Assembly (NCBI RefSeq): GCF_002222595.2
Contig: NZ_CP022413.2
Location: 1,690,001-1,754,000 of the forward strand
Source: Blautia hansenii DSM 20583
Lineage (GTDB): Bacteria; Bacillota; Clostridia; Lachnospirales; Lachnospiraceae
DNA length: 64,000 nucleotides
Reading direction: 5' to 3'
Shown here: positions 7,531 to 15,382 of the stretch, piece by piece
Numbering within the stretch: position 1 is the first letter of the stretch
How the letters are laid out: the number at the start of each line of letters is the position of its first letter
Made by a program: the position numbers and the translations under genes
Notes under the pieces: model-generated
Told to the model about the DNA's origin: nothing
Database searches by the model: none
The model's input: the letters and a program-made list of their open reading frames with translations, nothing else

Positions 7531-8841
7531 ATGTTTCACATTGATGAATGTATCTTATACAGAAACTTTCCTCACGGAGATATTTTAAAGGATATGACAG
7601 ATGCCCTGTCTATCTGCTGTAAAGAACCGGAAGCGCCGGAAAAATCAAAACCTCTTTTTTACAGCTGCATGAACCGTTTAGTGGAAATGGCAAATGACTA
7701 TGGTTTTCGAGGAGATTTATGGAACCATTACCTTACCTGGCTTTTAGTCAATCACGAAAATGCTTTCAGCGTTTCCTGTGAAATAACAGGACTGACACAT
7801 AGTCCTTCCTTAAATGCTCTGGCTCTCCATGACTTTGCGATTTTTAAGGATTTATTTCATCTGGATTTTTCTGCTTTTGAAAGCTTTTACGGAACGTCCT
7901 CCTGCTGTAATTTAATCAGTAATTACCAAACAGAACATCAGAGAGGATTATATGTAAATGAACGCATTTCCGGTCGGCTTTCTGCTTTGAGCAGCCTTTT
8001 GGAAAATTCTGCTTCTCCGGAAGAATTTATGGAACATATTGTTGATTTTTATAAGGATTTCGGAGTAGGTAAATTAGGACTTCACAAAGCCTTTCGTCTG
8101 GAGCATAAAAATCCTGCTCAGACAACAGAAATCATTCCGATTACCAGAGTTGCCCATGTAAAATTGGATGATTTAGTCGGATACGAATTAGAAAAGAAAA
8201 AGCTGACGGATAATACAGAAGCTTTTCTGGCAGGAAAGCCCGCCAATAACTGTCTCCTCTTCGGTGATGCAGGAACCGGAAAGTCTACCTGCATTAAAGC
8301 AATTCTAAACCAATATTATGAAAAGGGACTTCGTATTATCGAGGTATATAAGCATCAGTTTCAGGATTTAAATGATGTAATTGCTCAAATTAAAAATCGA
8401 AATTATAAATTTATTATCTATATGGATGACCTGTCCTTCGAGGATTTTGAAATCGAATACAAATACTTAAAGGCCGTTATCGAAGGCGGATTAGAGAAAA
8501 AGCCTAACAATGTGTTGATTTATGCCACCTCAAACCGTAGACATCTCATTCGAGAAAGCTTTCGTGATAAAAATGAACGTGACGATGATTTACACACCAA
8601 TGATACCGTACAGGAAAAACTGTCCTTGGTTTCACGCTTTGGTATTACTATTTATTTTGGCTCACCGGAGAAAAAAGAATTTCAGAATATTGTGCTTGCT
8701 CTGGCTAAGCGAAATGAAATCAATATGCCGGAAGATGAAATCTTGGCAAAAGCGAATATTTGGGAATTGCAGCATGGCGGTCTTTCCGGACGAACTGCGC
8801 AGCAGTTTATCGACTATTTAAAAGGAACCTTATATTCTTAA
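7531..8841 (+). CDS. DUF815-family P-loop ATPase
   Basis: A 436-residue protein. The C-terminal half (from about residue 215) is the DUF815 AAA-like ATPase, with Walker A GDAGTGKS at residues 245-252, Walker B-like IIYMDDLSF near 305 and a sensor-like IYATSNRR near 335. The N-terminal ~200 residues are helical with no family I can name. The cellular role of DUF815 proteins is not established. I place the start at the ATG at 7531, preceded by GAAAGGAGCTGCCCT, instead of a longer frame from 7480 that would overlap pheA. It sits 13 bp after pheA and ahead of a strong terminator. Confidence 0.82.
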   Translation: MFHIDECILYRNFPHGDILKDMTDALSICCKEPEAPEKSKPLFYSCMNRLVEMANDYGFRGDLWNHYLTWLLVNHENAFSVSCEITGLTHSPSLNALALHDFAIFKDLFHLDFSAFESFYGTSSCCNLISNYQTEHQRGLYVNERISGRLSALSSLLENSASPEEFMEHIVDFYKDFGVGKLGLHKAFRLEHKNPAQTTEIIPITRVAHVKLDDLVGYELEKKKLTDNTEAFLAGKPANNCLLFGDAGTGKSTCIKAILNQYYEKGLRIIEVYKHQFQDLNDVIAQIKNRNYKFIIYMDDLSFEDFEIEYKYLKAVIEGGLEKKPNNVLIYATSNRRHLIRESFRDKNERDDDLHTNDTVQEKLSLVSRFGITIYFGSPEKKEFQNIVLALAKRNEINMPEDEILAKANIWELQHGGLSGRTAQQFIDYLKGTLYS

Positions 8842-8856
8842 AACCATTTATAAAAG

Positions 8857-8914
8857 AAATTGTGGCAGAAAATAGGTATATCTCATTAATACTTGCTTTT
8901 CTGCCACAATTTTT
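8857..8914. terminator. Bidirectional rho-independent terminator between convergent genes
   Basis: A perfect 16-bp stem pairs 8857-8872 with 8897-8912 around a 24-base loop, with T-rich sequence on the plus side and A-rich sequence on the left. It lies between the ATPase stop at 8841 and the convergent small membrane protein stop at 8931. Confidence 0.85.
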
Positions 8915-8930
8915 ATCTTAACGTTATTTT

Positions 8931-9200
8931 CTATAAGAAGCTGCCCCATTTATTCCGTTCTTTTAAAAGCTCCTGTGTAATATGTATTTCCTTGTTATCT
9001 ACGTCTCTTGCATCATATTTATGTTCCCGAAACATACTCATGAAAAAAGTCATAAATAACAGATAAGCCACATAACCTGCCCATATCCAAAAATTTGTCT
9101 GCAAGGCATTGAAAGAAGGCAGAATACAAATTGATATAGGAAATACAACTGCCACTGCAATAAGGCACATCTTTATTATTCGGAGTTTCTTTGTTTTCAT
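8931..9200 (-). CDS. Small two-helix membrane protein, function unknown
   Basis: An 89-residue protein with two hydrophobic segments (about residues 8-30 and 37-57) followed by a charged cytoplasm-like tail rich in Asp, Glu and Lys. I do not recognise a family. The ATG at 9200 is chosen because GGAG lies about ten bases upstream; a GTG three codons earlier would be too close to that site. It lies 82 bp downstream of the yneA-like SOS gene on the same strand with no strong terminator between, so it may be co-induced by DNA damage; that is inference from position only. Confidence 0.6.
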   Translation of the reverse strand: MKTKKLRIIKMCLIAVAVVFPISICILPSFNALQTNFWIWAGYVAYLLFMTFFMSMFREHKYDARDVDNKEIHITQELLKERNKWGSFL

Positions 9201-9281
9201 GCTAATCACGCTCCTTTTTCAGATAACACGGGTTTCTTGCTGATTTCATTATAACATTACAAGAAGCGTTACTTTTCTTTT

Positions 9282-9611
9282 TTATTTTATCTCAGATGAA
9301 TAATATGGAATACACAAATATGCACCTTCATAAATCAAGTCTTCTGTTAAATGATTGATTTCTTTTACTTCTTTAATATAATCTTCCACGGACGCATATT
9401 CTTCAGACATATATTCTTCTGCTATCTCCCATAGACTGCTTCTCGGTTCAATTTCCACGCTGGTATAATATTTGTGGCGAATAGAATTGGGCGTTCCTGC
9501 ATTTGCTGTATTTGATGTCTGAAATAAAAGAAATATAAGAAATCCGATTATAAAAACTGCAATAAAAAATCCTTTTATTCCTACTTTCTCTTTTCCTATT
9601 CTTCTATTCAT
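9282..9611 (-). CDS. LysM-domain membrane protein, probable SOS cell-division suppressor (YneA-like)
   Basis: A 109-residue protein with a short basic N-terminus, one transmembrane segment (about residues 14-31) and an extracytoplasmic LysM-like domain (about 48-103, RSSLWEIAEEYM to YLCIPY). This architecture and its position divergent from lexA match Bacillus YneA, which delays septation during the SOS response and is divergently transcribed from lexA. The promoter (9665-9693) contains a LexA box in its spacer and another box lies just downstream of the start of transcription, so SOS control is strongly supported. AGGAGG precedes the ATG. Sequence identity to YneA is low, hence the cautious name. 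Confidence 0.78.
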   Translation of the reverse strand: MNRRIGKEKVGIKGFFIAVFIIGFLIFLLFQTSNTANAGTPNSIRHKYYTSVEIEPRSSLWEIAEEYMSEEYASVEDYIKEVKEINHLTEDLIYEGAYLCIPYYSSEIK

Positions 9612-9640
9612 AATATAATCCTCCTAATCCGTAATGATTG

Positions 9641-9752
9641 CGAACATTTGTTTGTTGTGAGCTTATAATACTACAAGAACATACGTTTGTCAACACTTTT
9701 CTCGAACAAATATTCGATAAATTATCGAACACGCATTCCGAATATTTGTTTG
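9641..9752. promoter_or_regulatory. Cluster of LexA (SOS) boxes between yneA-like gene and lexA
   Basis: Four sites resemble the Gram-positive SOS consensus CGAACRNRYGTTYG: 9641-9654 (13/14), 9676-9689 (13/14), 9703-9716 (13/14) and 9739-9752 (12/14). A fifth, weaker candidate at 9726-9739 abuts the last. The first two cover the yneA-like promoter, the last overlaps the lexA -35 element. Confidence 0.85.
9665..9693 (-). promoter_or_regulatory. SOS-regulated promoter of the yneA-like gene
   Basis: On the minus strand a perfect TTGACA (9688-9693) and TATTAT (9665-9670) have 17-bp spacing. The LexA box 9676-9689 fills the spacer. Confidence 0.8.
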
Positions 9753-9778
9753 CATTATCAAAAAATATGTGGTATGAT
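9750..9778 (+). promoter_or_regulatory. Autoregulated lexA promoter
   Basis: TTGCAT (9750-9755) and TATGAT (9773-9778) with 17-bp spacing, 53 bp before the lexA ATG. The LexA box 9739-9752 overlaps the -35 element. Confidence 0.75.
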
Positions 9779-9831
9779 GATTACAGAATAATACATTTTT
9801 TTCTTCAAAATGTATTCTGGAGGTAGAACGT

Positions 9832-10458
9832 ATGGAATATGGAAAGATTACTCAAAAACAATCTGAAATTTTAGAATATATGAAAAATGAAATTTTAAAC
9901 CGAGGATTTCCCCCTTCTGTAAGAGAAATTTGTGAAGCAGTTCATTTAAAGTCTACTTCATCTGTACATTCTCATTTAGAAACTCTGGAAAAAAACGGTT
10001 ATATCCGCAGAGACCCTACCAAACCAAGGGCTATTGAAATTGTAGATGATAACTTTAATCTGGTACGCCGTGAGACAGTAAACGTTCCGATTATCGGAAA
10101 GGTTTCTGCCGGTCAGCCGCTTTTGGCAGTGGAAAACATTGATGGATATTTTCCCATCCCTTCTGAGTATATGCCAAATAACAAAACTTTCATGTTGGTT
10201 GTTCAGGGAGACAGTATGATTAACGCCGGTATTTTTAACGGCGATTATGTGATTGTGGAACAGCAGCAAACTGCAGAAAACGGACAAAAAGTAGTAGCCC
10301 TTGTGGAAGACTCTGCCACTGTAAAAACCTTTTATAAAGAAGATGGGCATATCCGACTGCAACCGGAAAATGATACTATGGAACCTATTATCGTGGAACA
10401 AGATCAGTTTTTCCAGATTTTAGGAAAAGTCATTGGTGTTTTTCGCTTTATGCGTTAA
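9832..10458 (+). CDS. lexA: LexA repressor
   Basis: A 208-residue SOS repressor. Residues 1-65 form the winged-helix DNA-binding domain; the self-cleavage site is Ala93-Gly94 in KVSAGQP; the Ser128 (GDSM) and Lys165 (ATVKTFY) dyad forms the S24 peptidase active site. RecA filaments trigger autocleavage after DNA damage, derepressing genes with the boxes seen upstream. The ATG at 9832 is preceded by TGGAGGTAGAACGT. It is divergent from the yneA-like gene and ends at a strong terminator. Confidence 0.97.
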   Translation: MEYGKITQKQSEILEYMKNEILNRGFPPSVREICEAVHLKSTSSVHSHLETLEKNGYIRRDPTKPRAIEIVDDNFNLVRRETVNVPIIGKVSAGQPLLAVENIDGYFPIPSEYMPNNKTFMLVVQGDSMINAGIFNGDYVIVEQQQTAENGQKVVALVEDSATVKTFYKEDGHIRLQPENDTMEPIIVEQDQFFQILGKVIGVFRFMR

Positions 10459-10463
10459 ATCCC

Positions 10464-10500
10464 AAAGTAAGTTCTTCCAAAAGCGAAGAACTTACTTTTT
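10464..10500. terminator. Bidirectional terminator between lexA and the GNAT pseudogene
   Basis: A perfect 14-bp stem pairs 10464-10477 with 10485-10498 around a 7-base loop, with a T tract on the plus side. It overlaps the last codons of the convergent acetyltransferase frame. Confidence 0.88.
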
Positions 10501-10953
10501 CTTTTCCATAATATAATTTGTCAATGCAATTCCTTTTCGAAAAACCTGCTGTTCTTTTAGCATAACATAGCCTCTTTTTTCAAAAAAGGGCTTTGCTGTA
10601 ATGGACGCATGTGTCACAATTTCTGTGGTTGCTACTGCATTTTCCAGTTTTTCACAAAGCGCAGTAGCTATCCCTTTTCCCTGAGCATCCTTATGCACAT
10701 AAAGTCTGTCCAGATATCCGGTCTTATCAATATCTCCGAAGCCTACAATTTTATTTCCTTCTACTGCCACAAAGCTTTCATGTGCCAAAAGAGAAGTATT
10801 CCATTGCTGTATATTCACTTCTCCTGTTGCCCATACATCTAATTGTTCTTTTGTATAATCTTTTCAATTCACATTATGAACCGTGTCATAAAAAAGCTTT
10901 GCCAACTCTTCACAGTCTTTTTCCTGATATTTTCGAATTATCACATTTATCAT
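10492..10953 (-). pseudogene. GNAT-family N-acetyltransferase interrupted by one in-frame TGA
   Basis: Reading from the ATG at 10953 (preceded by TGGAGGAACAAA) gives a typical GNAT N-terminus, MINVIIRKYQEKDCEELAKL, but codon 30 (10864-10866) is TGA. The same frame then continues without interruption to 10492 with DYTKEQLDVWA, the acetyl-CoA loop motif VHKDAQGKGIATAL and a C-terminal strand. No frameshift is needed: a single nonsense codon divides an otherwise complete gene of 153 sense positions. Re-initiation at the GTG at 10818 or nearby would give a protein lacking the first strand and helix. Recent inactivation, strain-specific mutation or a sequencing error are the alternatives. Confidence 0.8.
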
Positions 10954-10969
10954 TTTGTTCCTCCATAAG

Positions 10970-11014
10970 AAAACAGAACAGCAAAATGATAAAACTCATC
11001 CTGACTGTTCTGCT
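10970..11014 (-). terminator. Probable terminator after rsfS
   Basis: CAGAACAG (10974-10981) pairs with CTGTTCTG (11005-11012), followed on the minus strand by TTTTC. It lies just beyond the rsfS stop at 11028 and before the GNAT pseudogene. Confidence 0.55.
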
Positions 11015-11027
11015 TCATTCACTGTAC

Positions 11028-11378
11028 TTAATTTAATTCTTCTCTTTCTAAAATTTCTCCGTCTCTCCAAATACGTTCCAAATCATAGAATAATCGATTT
11101 TCTTCATCAAAAATGTGAATAACAACATCTCTGTAATCCATTAAAATCCAGTTAGCATTCTGATAACCTTCTAACTGTTTCGGTTCTACTCCTGCTTTTC
11201 CCAGCATTTCATTCACATTATCAGCCATTGCCTGTACCTGATTGCGGTTCATTCCGCTTGCAACGATGAAGTAATCTGCCAGTGAAGATACATTTTCAAT
11301 ATTGATAATCTTAATGTCCTGTGCTTTTTTATCTTCCATAGCTTCACAGGCTATACGTGCGATTTCTTTACTGTTCAT
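11028..11378 (-). CDS. rsfS: Ribosomal silencing factor RsfS
   Basis: A 116-residue RsfS/DUF143 protein that binds uL14 on the large subunit and blocks subunit joining under nutrient limitation. Conserved features visible are ADYFIVASG near residue 35, the NRNQVQAMAD helix and the C-terminal WILMDYRDVVIHIF. The start is the ATG at 11378, which overlaps the yqeK stop by 11 bp and matches the family N-terminus; the frame is open further upstream but that part would lie inside yqeK. It is the last gene of the obgE-yhbY-nadD-yqeK-rsfS run. Confidence 0.93.
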   Translation of the reverse strand: MNSKEIARIACEAMEDKKAQDIKIINIENVSSLADYFIVASGMNRNQVQAMADNVNEMLGKAGVEPKQLEGYQNANWILMDYRDVVIHIFDEENRLFYDLERIWRDGEILEREELN

Positions 11379-11979
11379 GCTTGTCCAATCCTTTCTGTTT
11401 TTTTCCAAGATGCAGTGTTTCATAATAATAAAAAGCCTTCTGCGTTGCCGGGTCTATTACTTTTGTATTTCTCTCCAGATAATTCAAACTATCCTTTAAA
11501 ATATAATACATACATTCATCTAAATCCATAAACGCTATTTTTCTCACCCATGACAAATGCGGCGCTTTATCTCTGCCCGGTTCAATGTAATCGGCAATAT
11601 ACACAATTTTTTCCAAGGTTGTCATGTTCTCTTTTCCCGTTGTATGCCAGCGAATAGCAGAAAGCACTTCATCATCTGATACCTTGTACTGCTCTTTGGC
11701 AATATGTGCTCCCAGCTTTGCATGAATTAAAAATGTATTCTGCTTTTCAGATGGTGAAAGTTCTATCCCATTTTTCATACAAAGCTTCATCTTTTTCTTA
11801 TTGGAAATACATTTTGCACAATCATGAAGAAGACCGGCAATCTGAGCCTGTTCCATATCTGCTCCATGTGCCATAGCCAGCGCAGACGCTGTATACATAA
11901 CACCCAGCGTATGAAGCAAACGGTCTTTGTCCAAATATTTCTTCAGTTTTTTTTCAATTTCGGCAAAATCATATTTCAT
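11368..11979 (-). CDS. yqeK: HD-domain Ap4A hydrolase YqeK
   Basis: A 203-residue HD-superfamily phosphohydrolase. The metal site includes LLHDCAK (HD near residue 52) and further histidines in FLIHAKLGAH and IRWHTTG. YqeK enzymes hydrolyse bis(5'-nucleosyl) tetraphosphate symmetrically. The ATG at 11979 overlaps nadD by 11 bp and has AAGGA about 11 bases upstream. The frame continues upstream without stops but that part is the shadow of nadD. The tight coupling with nadD and rsfS is conserved across Firmicutes. Confidence 0.93.
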   Translation of the reverse strand: MKYDFAEIEKKLKKYLDKDRLLHTLGVMYTASALAMAHGADMEQAQIAGLLHDCAKCISNKKKMKLCMKNGIELSPSEKQNTFLIHAKLGAHIAKEQYKVSDDEVLSAIRWHTTGKENMTTLEKIVYIADYIEPGRDKAPHLSWVRKIAFMDLDECMYYILKDSLNYLERNTKVIDPATQKAFYYYETLHLGKKQKGLDKHEQ

Positions 11980-12607
11980 CTTTATCACAATCCTTATATA
12001 TATTATTTTCTCTGATGTAAGCGGCAACCTCATCAGGTACATAATAAATAATGGGGTTTCCCTCAACAATTCGAGCACGAAGCTCTTTCGAAGCAATATC
12101 TATGGTAGGGGAATTCATTTTTTCAATTCTGCCATGATATTTCTCTTCCAAAAAGGAAATTCTGTTGTTTAAACGCTCATGGCTTGTATGGTCTCGAGTT
12201 GCCACGAGAACCGTACATGCTTGTAAAATCCTTCCGGGCTCTTTCCATTCTTCAAAATCATACAAAGAGTCCGCTCCCAGAATAAAATAATAATCTGTAT
12301 CCGGATTTTGCTTCTTTAATTCCTCCAGCGTTTTGTAAGTATAGGTATAAGTGGTTTTGTCCATTTCCACCAAGGATAGTCCAAAATGAGGATTTGATGC
12401 AATGGCTCTTTTTACCATTTCCACCCGCTGCTGATTGCTGGCTCCATCTTTACGGTTCTTCTTATGAGGCGGATTACCGGCCGGCATAAATAATACTTTA
12501 TCTAGCTGAAACTGCTCATAAGCAATTTCTCCTAAAATCAAATGCCCTATATGAATAGGATCAAATGTCCCTCCCATAATTCCGATTTTTTTCCTGTTCT
12601 CCCACAT
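11969..12607 (-). CDS. nadD: Nicotinate-nucleotide adenylyltransferase
   Basis: A 212-residue nucleotidyltransferase that adenylates nicotinate mononucleotide in NAD synthesis. The HxGH motif is in GGTFDPIHIGHL near residue 10, and the second signature region is SPTIDIASKELR near 170. The ATG at 12607 is preceded by AGAGGGTTGGTT; a TTG two codons earlier is less well placed. Neighbours yhbY and yqeK flank it in the same orientation. Confidence 0.95.
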   Translation of the reverse strand: MWENRKKIGIMGGTFDPIHIGHLILGEIAYEQFQLDKVLFMPAGNPPHKKNRKDGASNQQRVEMVKRAIASNPHFGLSLVEMDKTTYTYTYKTLEELKKQNPDTDYYFILGADSLYDFEEWKEPGRILQACTVLVATRDHTSHERLNNRISFLEEKYHGRIEKMNSPTIDIASKELRARIVEGNPIIYYVPDEVAAYIRENNIYKDCDKDEI

Positions 12608-12633
12608 AACCAACCCTCTTTTAATATTCTTTT

Positions 12634-12924
12634 TTATGGAAGGAAAATTTTCTTTTTATTATCTTTTCCTTCTTTATATAAAACAATTTTCTTGCCAATA
12701 ACCTGTACAACCTGAGAACGTGTACGCTCTGCCAAAACTGCTGCAATTTCCTTCGGGTCATCCATACAATTCTGGAGTACACTGATTTTTATCAGCTCTC
12801 TTGCTTCTAAAGCCTCTGCCACTGCTGCTGTATTTTCCGGTGTCAGGCTGGATTTTCCAATCTGAAAAATCGGTTCCATTGTCATAGCAAGACCTTTTAA
12901 ATAAGCTCTTTGTTTGCTTGTCAT
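12634..12924 (-). CDS. yhbY: Ribosome assembly RNA-binding protein YhbY
   Basis: A 96-residue CRS1/YhbY (CRM) domain protein that associates with pre-50S ribosomes. The start MTSKQRAYLKGLA and the GKSSLTP loop, equivalent to the family's GxxG-like loop, are clear. The ATG has AGGAGAGAAAA upstream. It sits 18 bp after obgE, fitting a shared role in large-subunit maturation. Confidence 0.93.
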   Translation of the reverse strand: MTSKQRAYLKGLAMTMEPIFQIGKSSLTPENTAAVAEALEARELIKISVLQNCMDDPKEIAAVLAERTRSQVVQVIGKKIVLYKEGKDNKKKIFLP

Positions 12925-12942
12925 TTTTCTCTCCTGTTTCTA

Positions 12943-14235
12943 TTACTTATAGTAATCAAAGTCAAAACCGTACATCCGAACAGTATCGCCTTCTTCAATA
13001 CCTGCTTTTTCAAGATCCTCCAAAATTCCGCTTTCTTTCAGGAATTTCTGGAAGAATAAAAATCCCTTTTCGGAATCCAGATTTGTATAACCAAGCATTT
13101 TTTCAATCTTCGGTCCTTCGATAATGAATACATGCTCGTCATCTTCGTCACGGGCAACTGTATATGGCAGATTTTCTGTAATCAACACATCTTCCGGGAA
13201 GAATTCCTGTTCAAAAATAACCGGTTCTTTATCAATGGTATCTAACAACTGTTTAACATAATACAAAAGTTCTTTTAAACCTTTTCCGCTTACAGCAGAT
13301 ATTGCAAAAACTTTCATACCCTGAGGCTCAAATTCATCACGGATTTTCTGTACCGGGTCTTCGTCTCCTTCATATACGGCATCAATTTTGTTAGCCGCAA
13401 TTACCTGAGGACGTTTCATAAGCTCAGGATCATAAGCTTCTAATTCTTTGTTTATTTTATATATATCATCAATAGGGTCTCTGCCTTCCGTAGACGCAGC
13501 GTCTACCAGATGGATTAATACCCTTGTTCTTTCAATATGACGTAAAAACTGATGTCCCAATCCGACACCCTCAGAAGCGCCTTCAATCAATCCCGGAATA
13601 TCTGCAATGACAAAGCCGTTACAATCATCCAAATCTACAACGCCCAAATGTGGATTTAAGGTTGTAAAATGATAGTTGGCAATCTGTGGTCTTGCATTAC
13701 TTACTCTGGAAAGCAACGTGGATTTTCCTACATTAGGAAAACCAATCAGACCTACATCAGCAATAACCTTCAGCTCTAGCTGTACTTCCAGCTCCTGTGC
13801 CGGCTGTCCCGGCTGAGCATATTTAGGCACCTGCATGGTTGCTGTTGCATAATGCTGGTTTCCTTTTCCACCGCGTCCGCCTCTTAATACAACCTGTCTT
13901 GTATTTGTTCCGGACATATCTGCGATTACTTTTCCGCTTTCTGCTTCTTTAATTACCGTACCCTCCGGTACTTTTAACACAATATCTTTTCCGTTTGCAC
14001 CATGACATCTTTTTTTACCGCCTTCTTCACCATTTCCTGCGGCATATTTACTTTTATGACGATAATCAGTCAGTGCATTCATGCCTTTATCTACTTCAAA
14101 TATAACGTCTCCGCCCTTACCGCCGTCGCCGCCGTCAGGACCGCCGTTTGGCACATAAAGCTCTCTGCGGAAGCTTACGTGTCCGTCGCCGCCTTTTCCG
14201 GAGCGGATATAAATTTTCGCTCTGTCTGCAAACAT
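12943..14235 (-). CDS. obgE: GTPase Obg, 50S assembly factor
   Basis: A 430-residue Obg GTPase with three domains in order: glycine-rich Obg fold (1-158), G domain (~159-330; G1 GFPNVGKST, G3 DIPGL, G4 NKID) and a C-terminal OCT domain (~345-425). It acts in late 50S assembly and stress signalling. The ATG is preceded by AGAGGTAAAT. It lies downstream of rplU-prp-rpmA with a terminator-like hairpin between rpmA and obgE, so some transcripts may stop before obgE and expression would be lower than that of the ribosomal proteins. Confidence 0.97.
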   Translation of the reverse strand: MFADRAKIYIRSGKGGDGHVSFRRELYVPNGGPDGGDGGKGGDVIFEVDKGMNALTDYRHKSKYAAGNGEEGGKKRCHGANGKDIVLKVPEGTVIKEAESGKVIADMSGTNTRQVVLRGGRGGKGNQHYATATMQVPKYAQPGQPAQELEVQLELKVIADVGLIGFPNVGKSTLLSRVSNARPQIANYHFTTLNPHLGVVDLDDCNGFVIADIPGLIEGASEGVGLGHQFLRHIERTRVLIHLVDAASTEGRDPIDDIYKINKELEAYDPELMKRPQVIAANKIDAVYEGDEDPVQKIRDEFEPQGMKVFAISAVSGKGLKELLYYVKQLLDTIDKEPVIFEQEFFPEDVLITENLPYTVARDEDDEHVFIIEGPKIEKMLGYTNLDSEKGFLFFQKFLKESGILEDLEKAGIEEGDTVRMYGFDFDYYK

Positions 14236-14255
14236 ATTTACCTCTTTCTTTATTG

Positions 14256-14293
14256 AAAAAAAGTGGCTTCAAACCCGTTAAAGATTTGAAGCC
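14256..14293 (-). terminator. Terminator/attenuator between rpmA and obgE
   Basis: GGCTTCAAA (14265-14273) pairs with TTTGAAGCC (14285-14293); the minus strand continues into seven T residues (complement of 14256-14262). Partial readthrough is expected, because the downstream assembly genes have no clear promoter of their own. Confidence 0.8.
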
Positions 14294-14310
14294 GCCCTTG
14301 TTATCGTGAA

Positions 14311-14601
14311 TTACTCTTCAGTAGCTACTGGAAAAACAGAAACCTGTTTTTTATCTCTGCCTTTTCTTTCAAAACGTACAACACCATCTACTAATGCAAA
14401 TAATGTGTCGTCACCGCCTCTACCTACGTTTACGCCTGGATGAATTTTTGTTCCACGCTGTCTGTAAAGGATATTTCCAGCTTTTACAAACTGTCCGTCA
14501 GCTCTTTTAGCGCCAAGTCTTTTAGACTCGGAATCACGTCCGTTCTTTGTAGAACCAACACCTTTTTTATGAGCGAATAACTGAAGGTTCATTTTTAACA
14601 T
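14311..14601 (-). CDS. rpmA: 50S ribosomal protein L27 with cleavable N-terminal extension
   Basis: A 96-residue bL27. The N-terminus contains the Firmicutes pre-peptide ending MNLQLF before AHKKG, which is removed by the Prp protease encoded immediately upstream; the mature protein then starts with the Ala-His tail that reaches the peptidyl-transferase centre. The start at 14601 is supported by GGAGGTGTAAAGAC; a second in-frame ATG three codons later also precedes the cleavage motif. Confidence 0.97.
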   Translation of the reverse strand: MLKMNLQLFAHKKGVGSTKNGRDSESKRLGAKRADGQFVKAGNILYRQRGTKIHPGVNVGRGGDDTLFALVDGVVRFERKGRDKKQVSVFPVATEE

Positions 14602-14605
14602 GTCT

Positions 14606-14932
14606 TTACACCTCCTCGAATATTACATCGATATATTCCATGTATTCTTCTTCTATCCCCTGCAAACCGAGGATAAGCGAATTCAACAACAATTCTGTCT
14701 CATGGGAATAGCCGGCATCTATCTTAAAGTACAATTCACCCAAATCCTCATTTACATCTACGGTAAACGTATCCTCGGTAAACTGTTCAATAGAATTTAC
14801 TGCATTCTGCGCAAGCACAGATGCTGCTGCACACACAATGTCACTGCCGCTTTCGGCATAACCTGCATGTCCCTGCATGGCAAATCCTGAAATTCTCTGT
14901 TCTGAATTCTGATAAATCGTCACTCTAATCAT
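14606..14932 (-). CDS. prp: Ribosomal-processing cysteine protease Prp
   Basis: A 108-residue Prp (YsxB) that cleaves the N-terminal extension of L27. The catalytic His is in [16 protein letters not shown] (about residues 21-36) with the catalytic Cys in IVCAA. Placement between rplU and rpmA is the conserved Firmicutes arrangement, and the L27 gene here does carry the expected cleavage motif, so substrate and enzyme are both present. Confidence 0.95.
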   Translation of the reverse strand: MIRVTIYQNSEQRISGFAMQGHAGYAESGSDIVCAAASVLAQNAVNSIEQFTEDTFTVDVNEDLGELYFKIDAGYSHETELLLNSLILGLQGIEEEYMEYIDVIFEEV

Positions 14933-14937
14933 ATTGA

Positions 14938-15243
14938 TTAAGCATTGATTTTTTCGATTTTAACTTTAGTAAACTGCTGTCTGTGACCGTTTTTCTTGTG
15001 GTATCCGGTTTTTCTCTTATATTTGTAAACGATAACTTTTTTTGCTTTACCGTTTTCAATTACAGATGCAGTTACATTTGCATTAGCTACGTCTTCGCCA
15101 ACTTTTAAACCATCGTTGCTTACAGCAAGTACCTGGTCAAATGTAACAGTTTCACCAGCTTCTGCTCCAAGCTTTTCTACTCTGATAACATCGCCTTCGG
15201 CTACTTTGTACTGTTTACCACCTGTTGCAATAATTGCGTACAT
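14938..15243 (-). CDS. rplU: 50S ribosomal protein L21
   Basis: A 101-residue bL21 beginning [14 protein letters not shown], with the C-terminal [15 protein letters not shown] typical of the family. The ATG at 15243 has GGAGGTGCCAT upstream; upstream in-frame codons belong to the leader. First gene of the L21-Prp-L27 operon. Confidence 0.97.
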   Translation of the reverse strand: MYAIIATGGKQYKVAEGDVIRVEKLGAEAGETVTFDQVLAVSNDGLKVGEDVANANVTASVIENGKAKKVIVYKYKRKTGYHKKNGHRQQFTKVKIEKINA

Positions 15244-15325
15244 ATGGCACCTCCTATTATCATTACTCGCCAAATATGGTGGCTTGTTTCCAAGCGCTTA
15301 AACCTCTTTGTGCGGCATACGCTAA
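15244..15325 (-). promoter_or_regulatory. Probable L21 leader (autoregulatory 5' UTR)
   Basis: The about 80-nt leader between the rplU promoter and its ribosome site is GC-richer than the flanks and contains potential stems (for example around GCGCTTGGAAACAAGC on the minus strand). Its position and content resemble the L21 ribosomal leader of Firmicutes. The identification is by position and motif memory, not by a covariance search. Confidence 0.5.
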
Positions 15326-15326
15326 T

Positions 15327-15355
15327 ATCATAACAGCTATTTCCCCATTCGTCAA
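15327..15355 (-). promoter_or_regulatory. Sigma-A promoter for rplU-prp-rpmA-obgE
   Basis: Minus-strand TTGACG (15350-15355) and TATGAT (15327-15332) with 17-bp spacing, about 85 bp upstream of the rplU ATG. Confidence 0.75.
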
Positions 15356-15382
15356 TAACTATTTTAAATTTTTTCAACGTAT

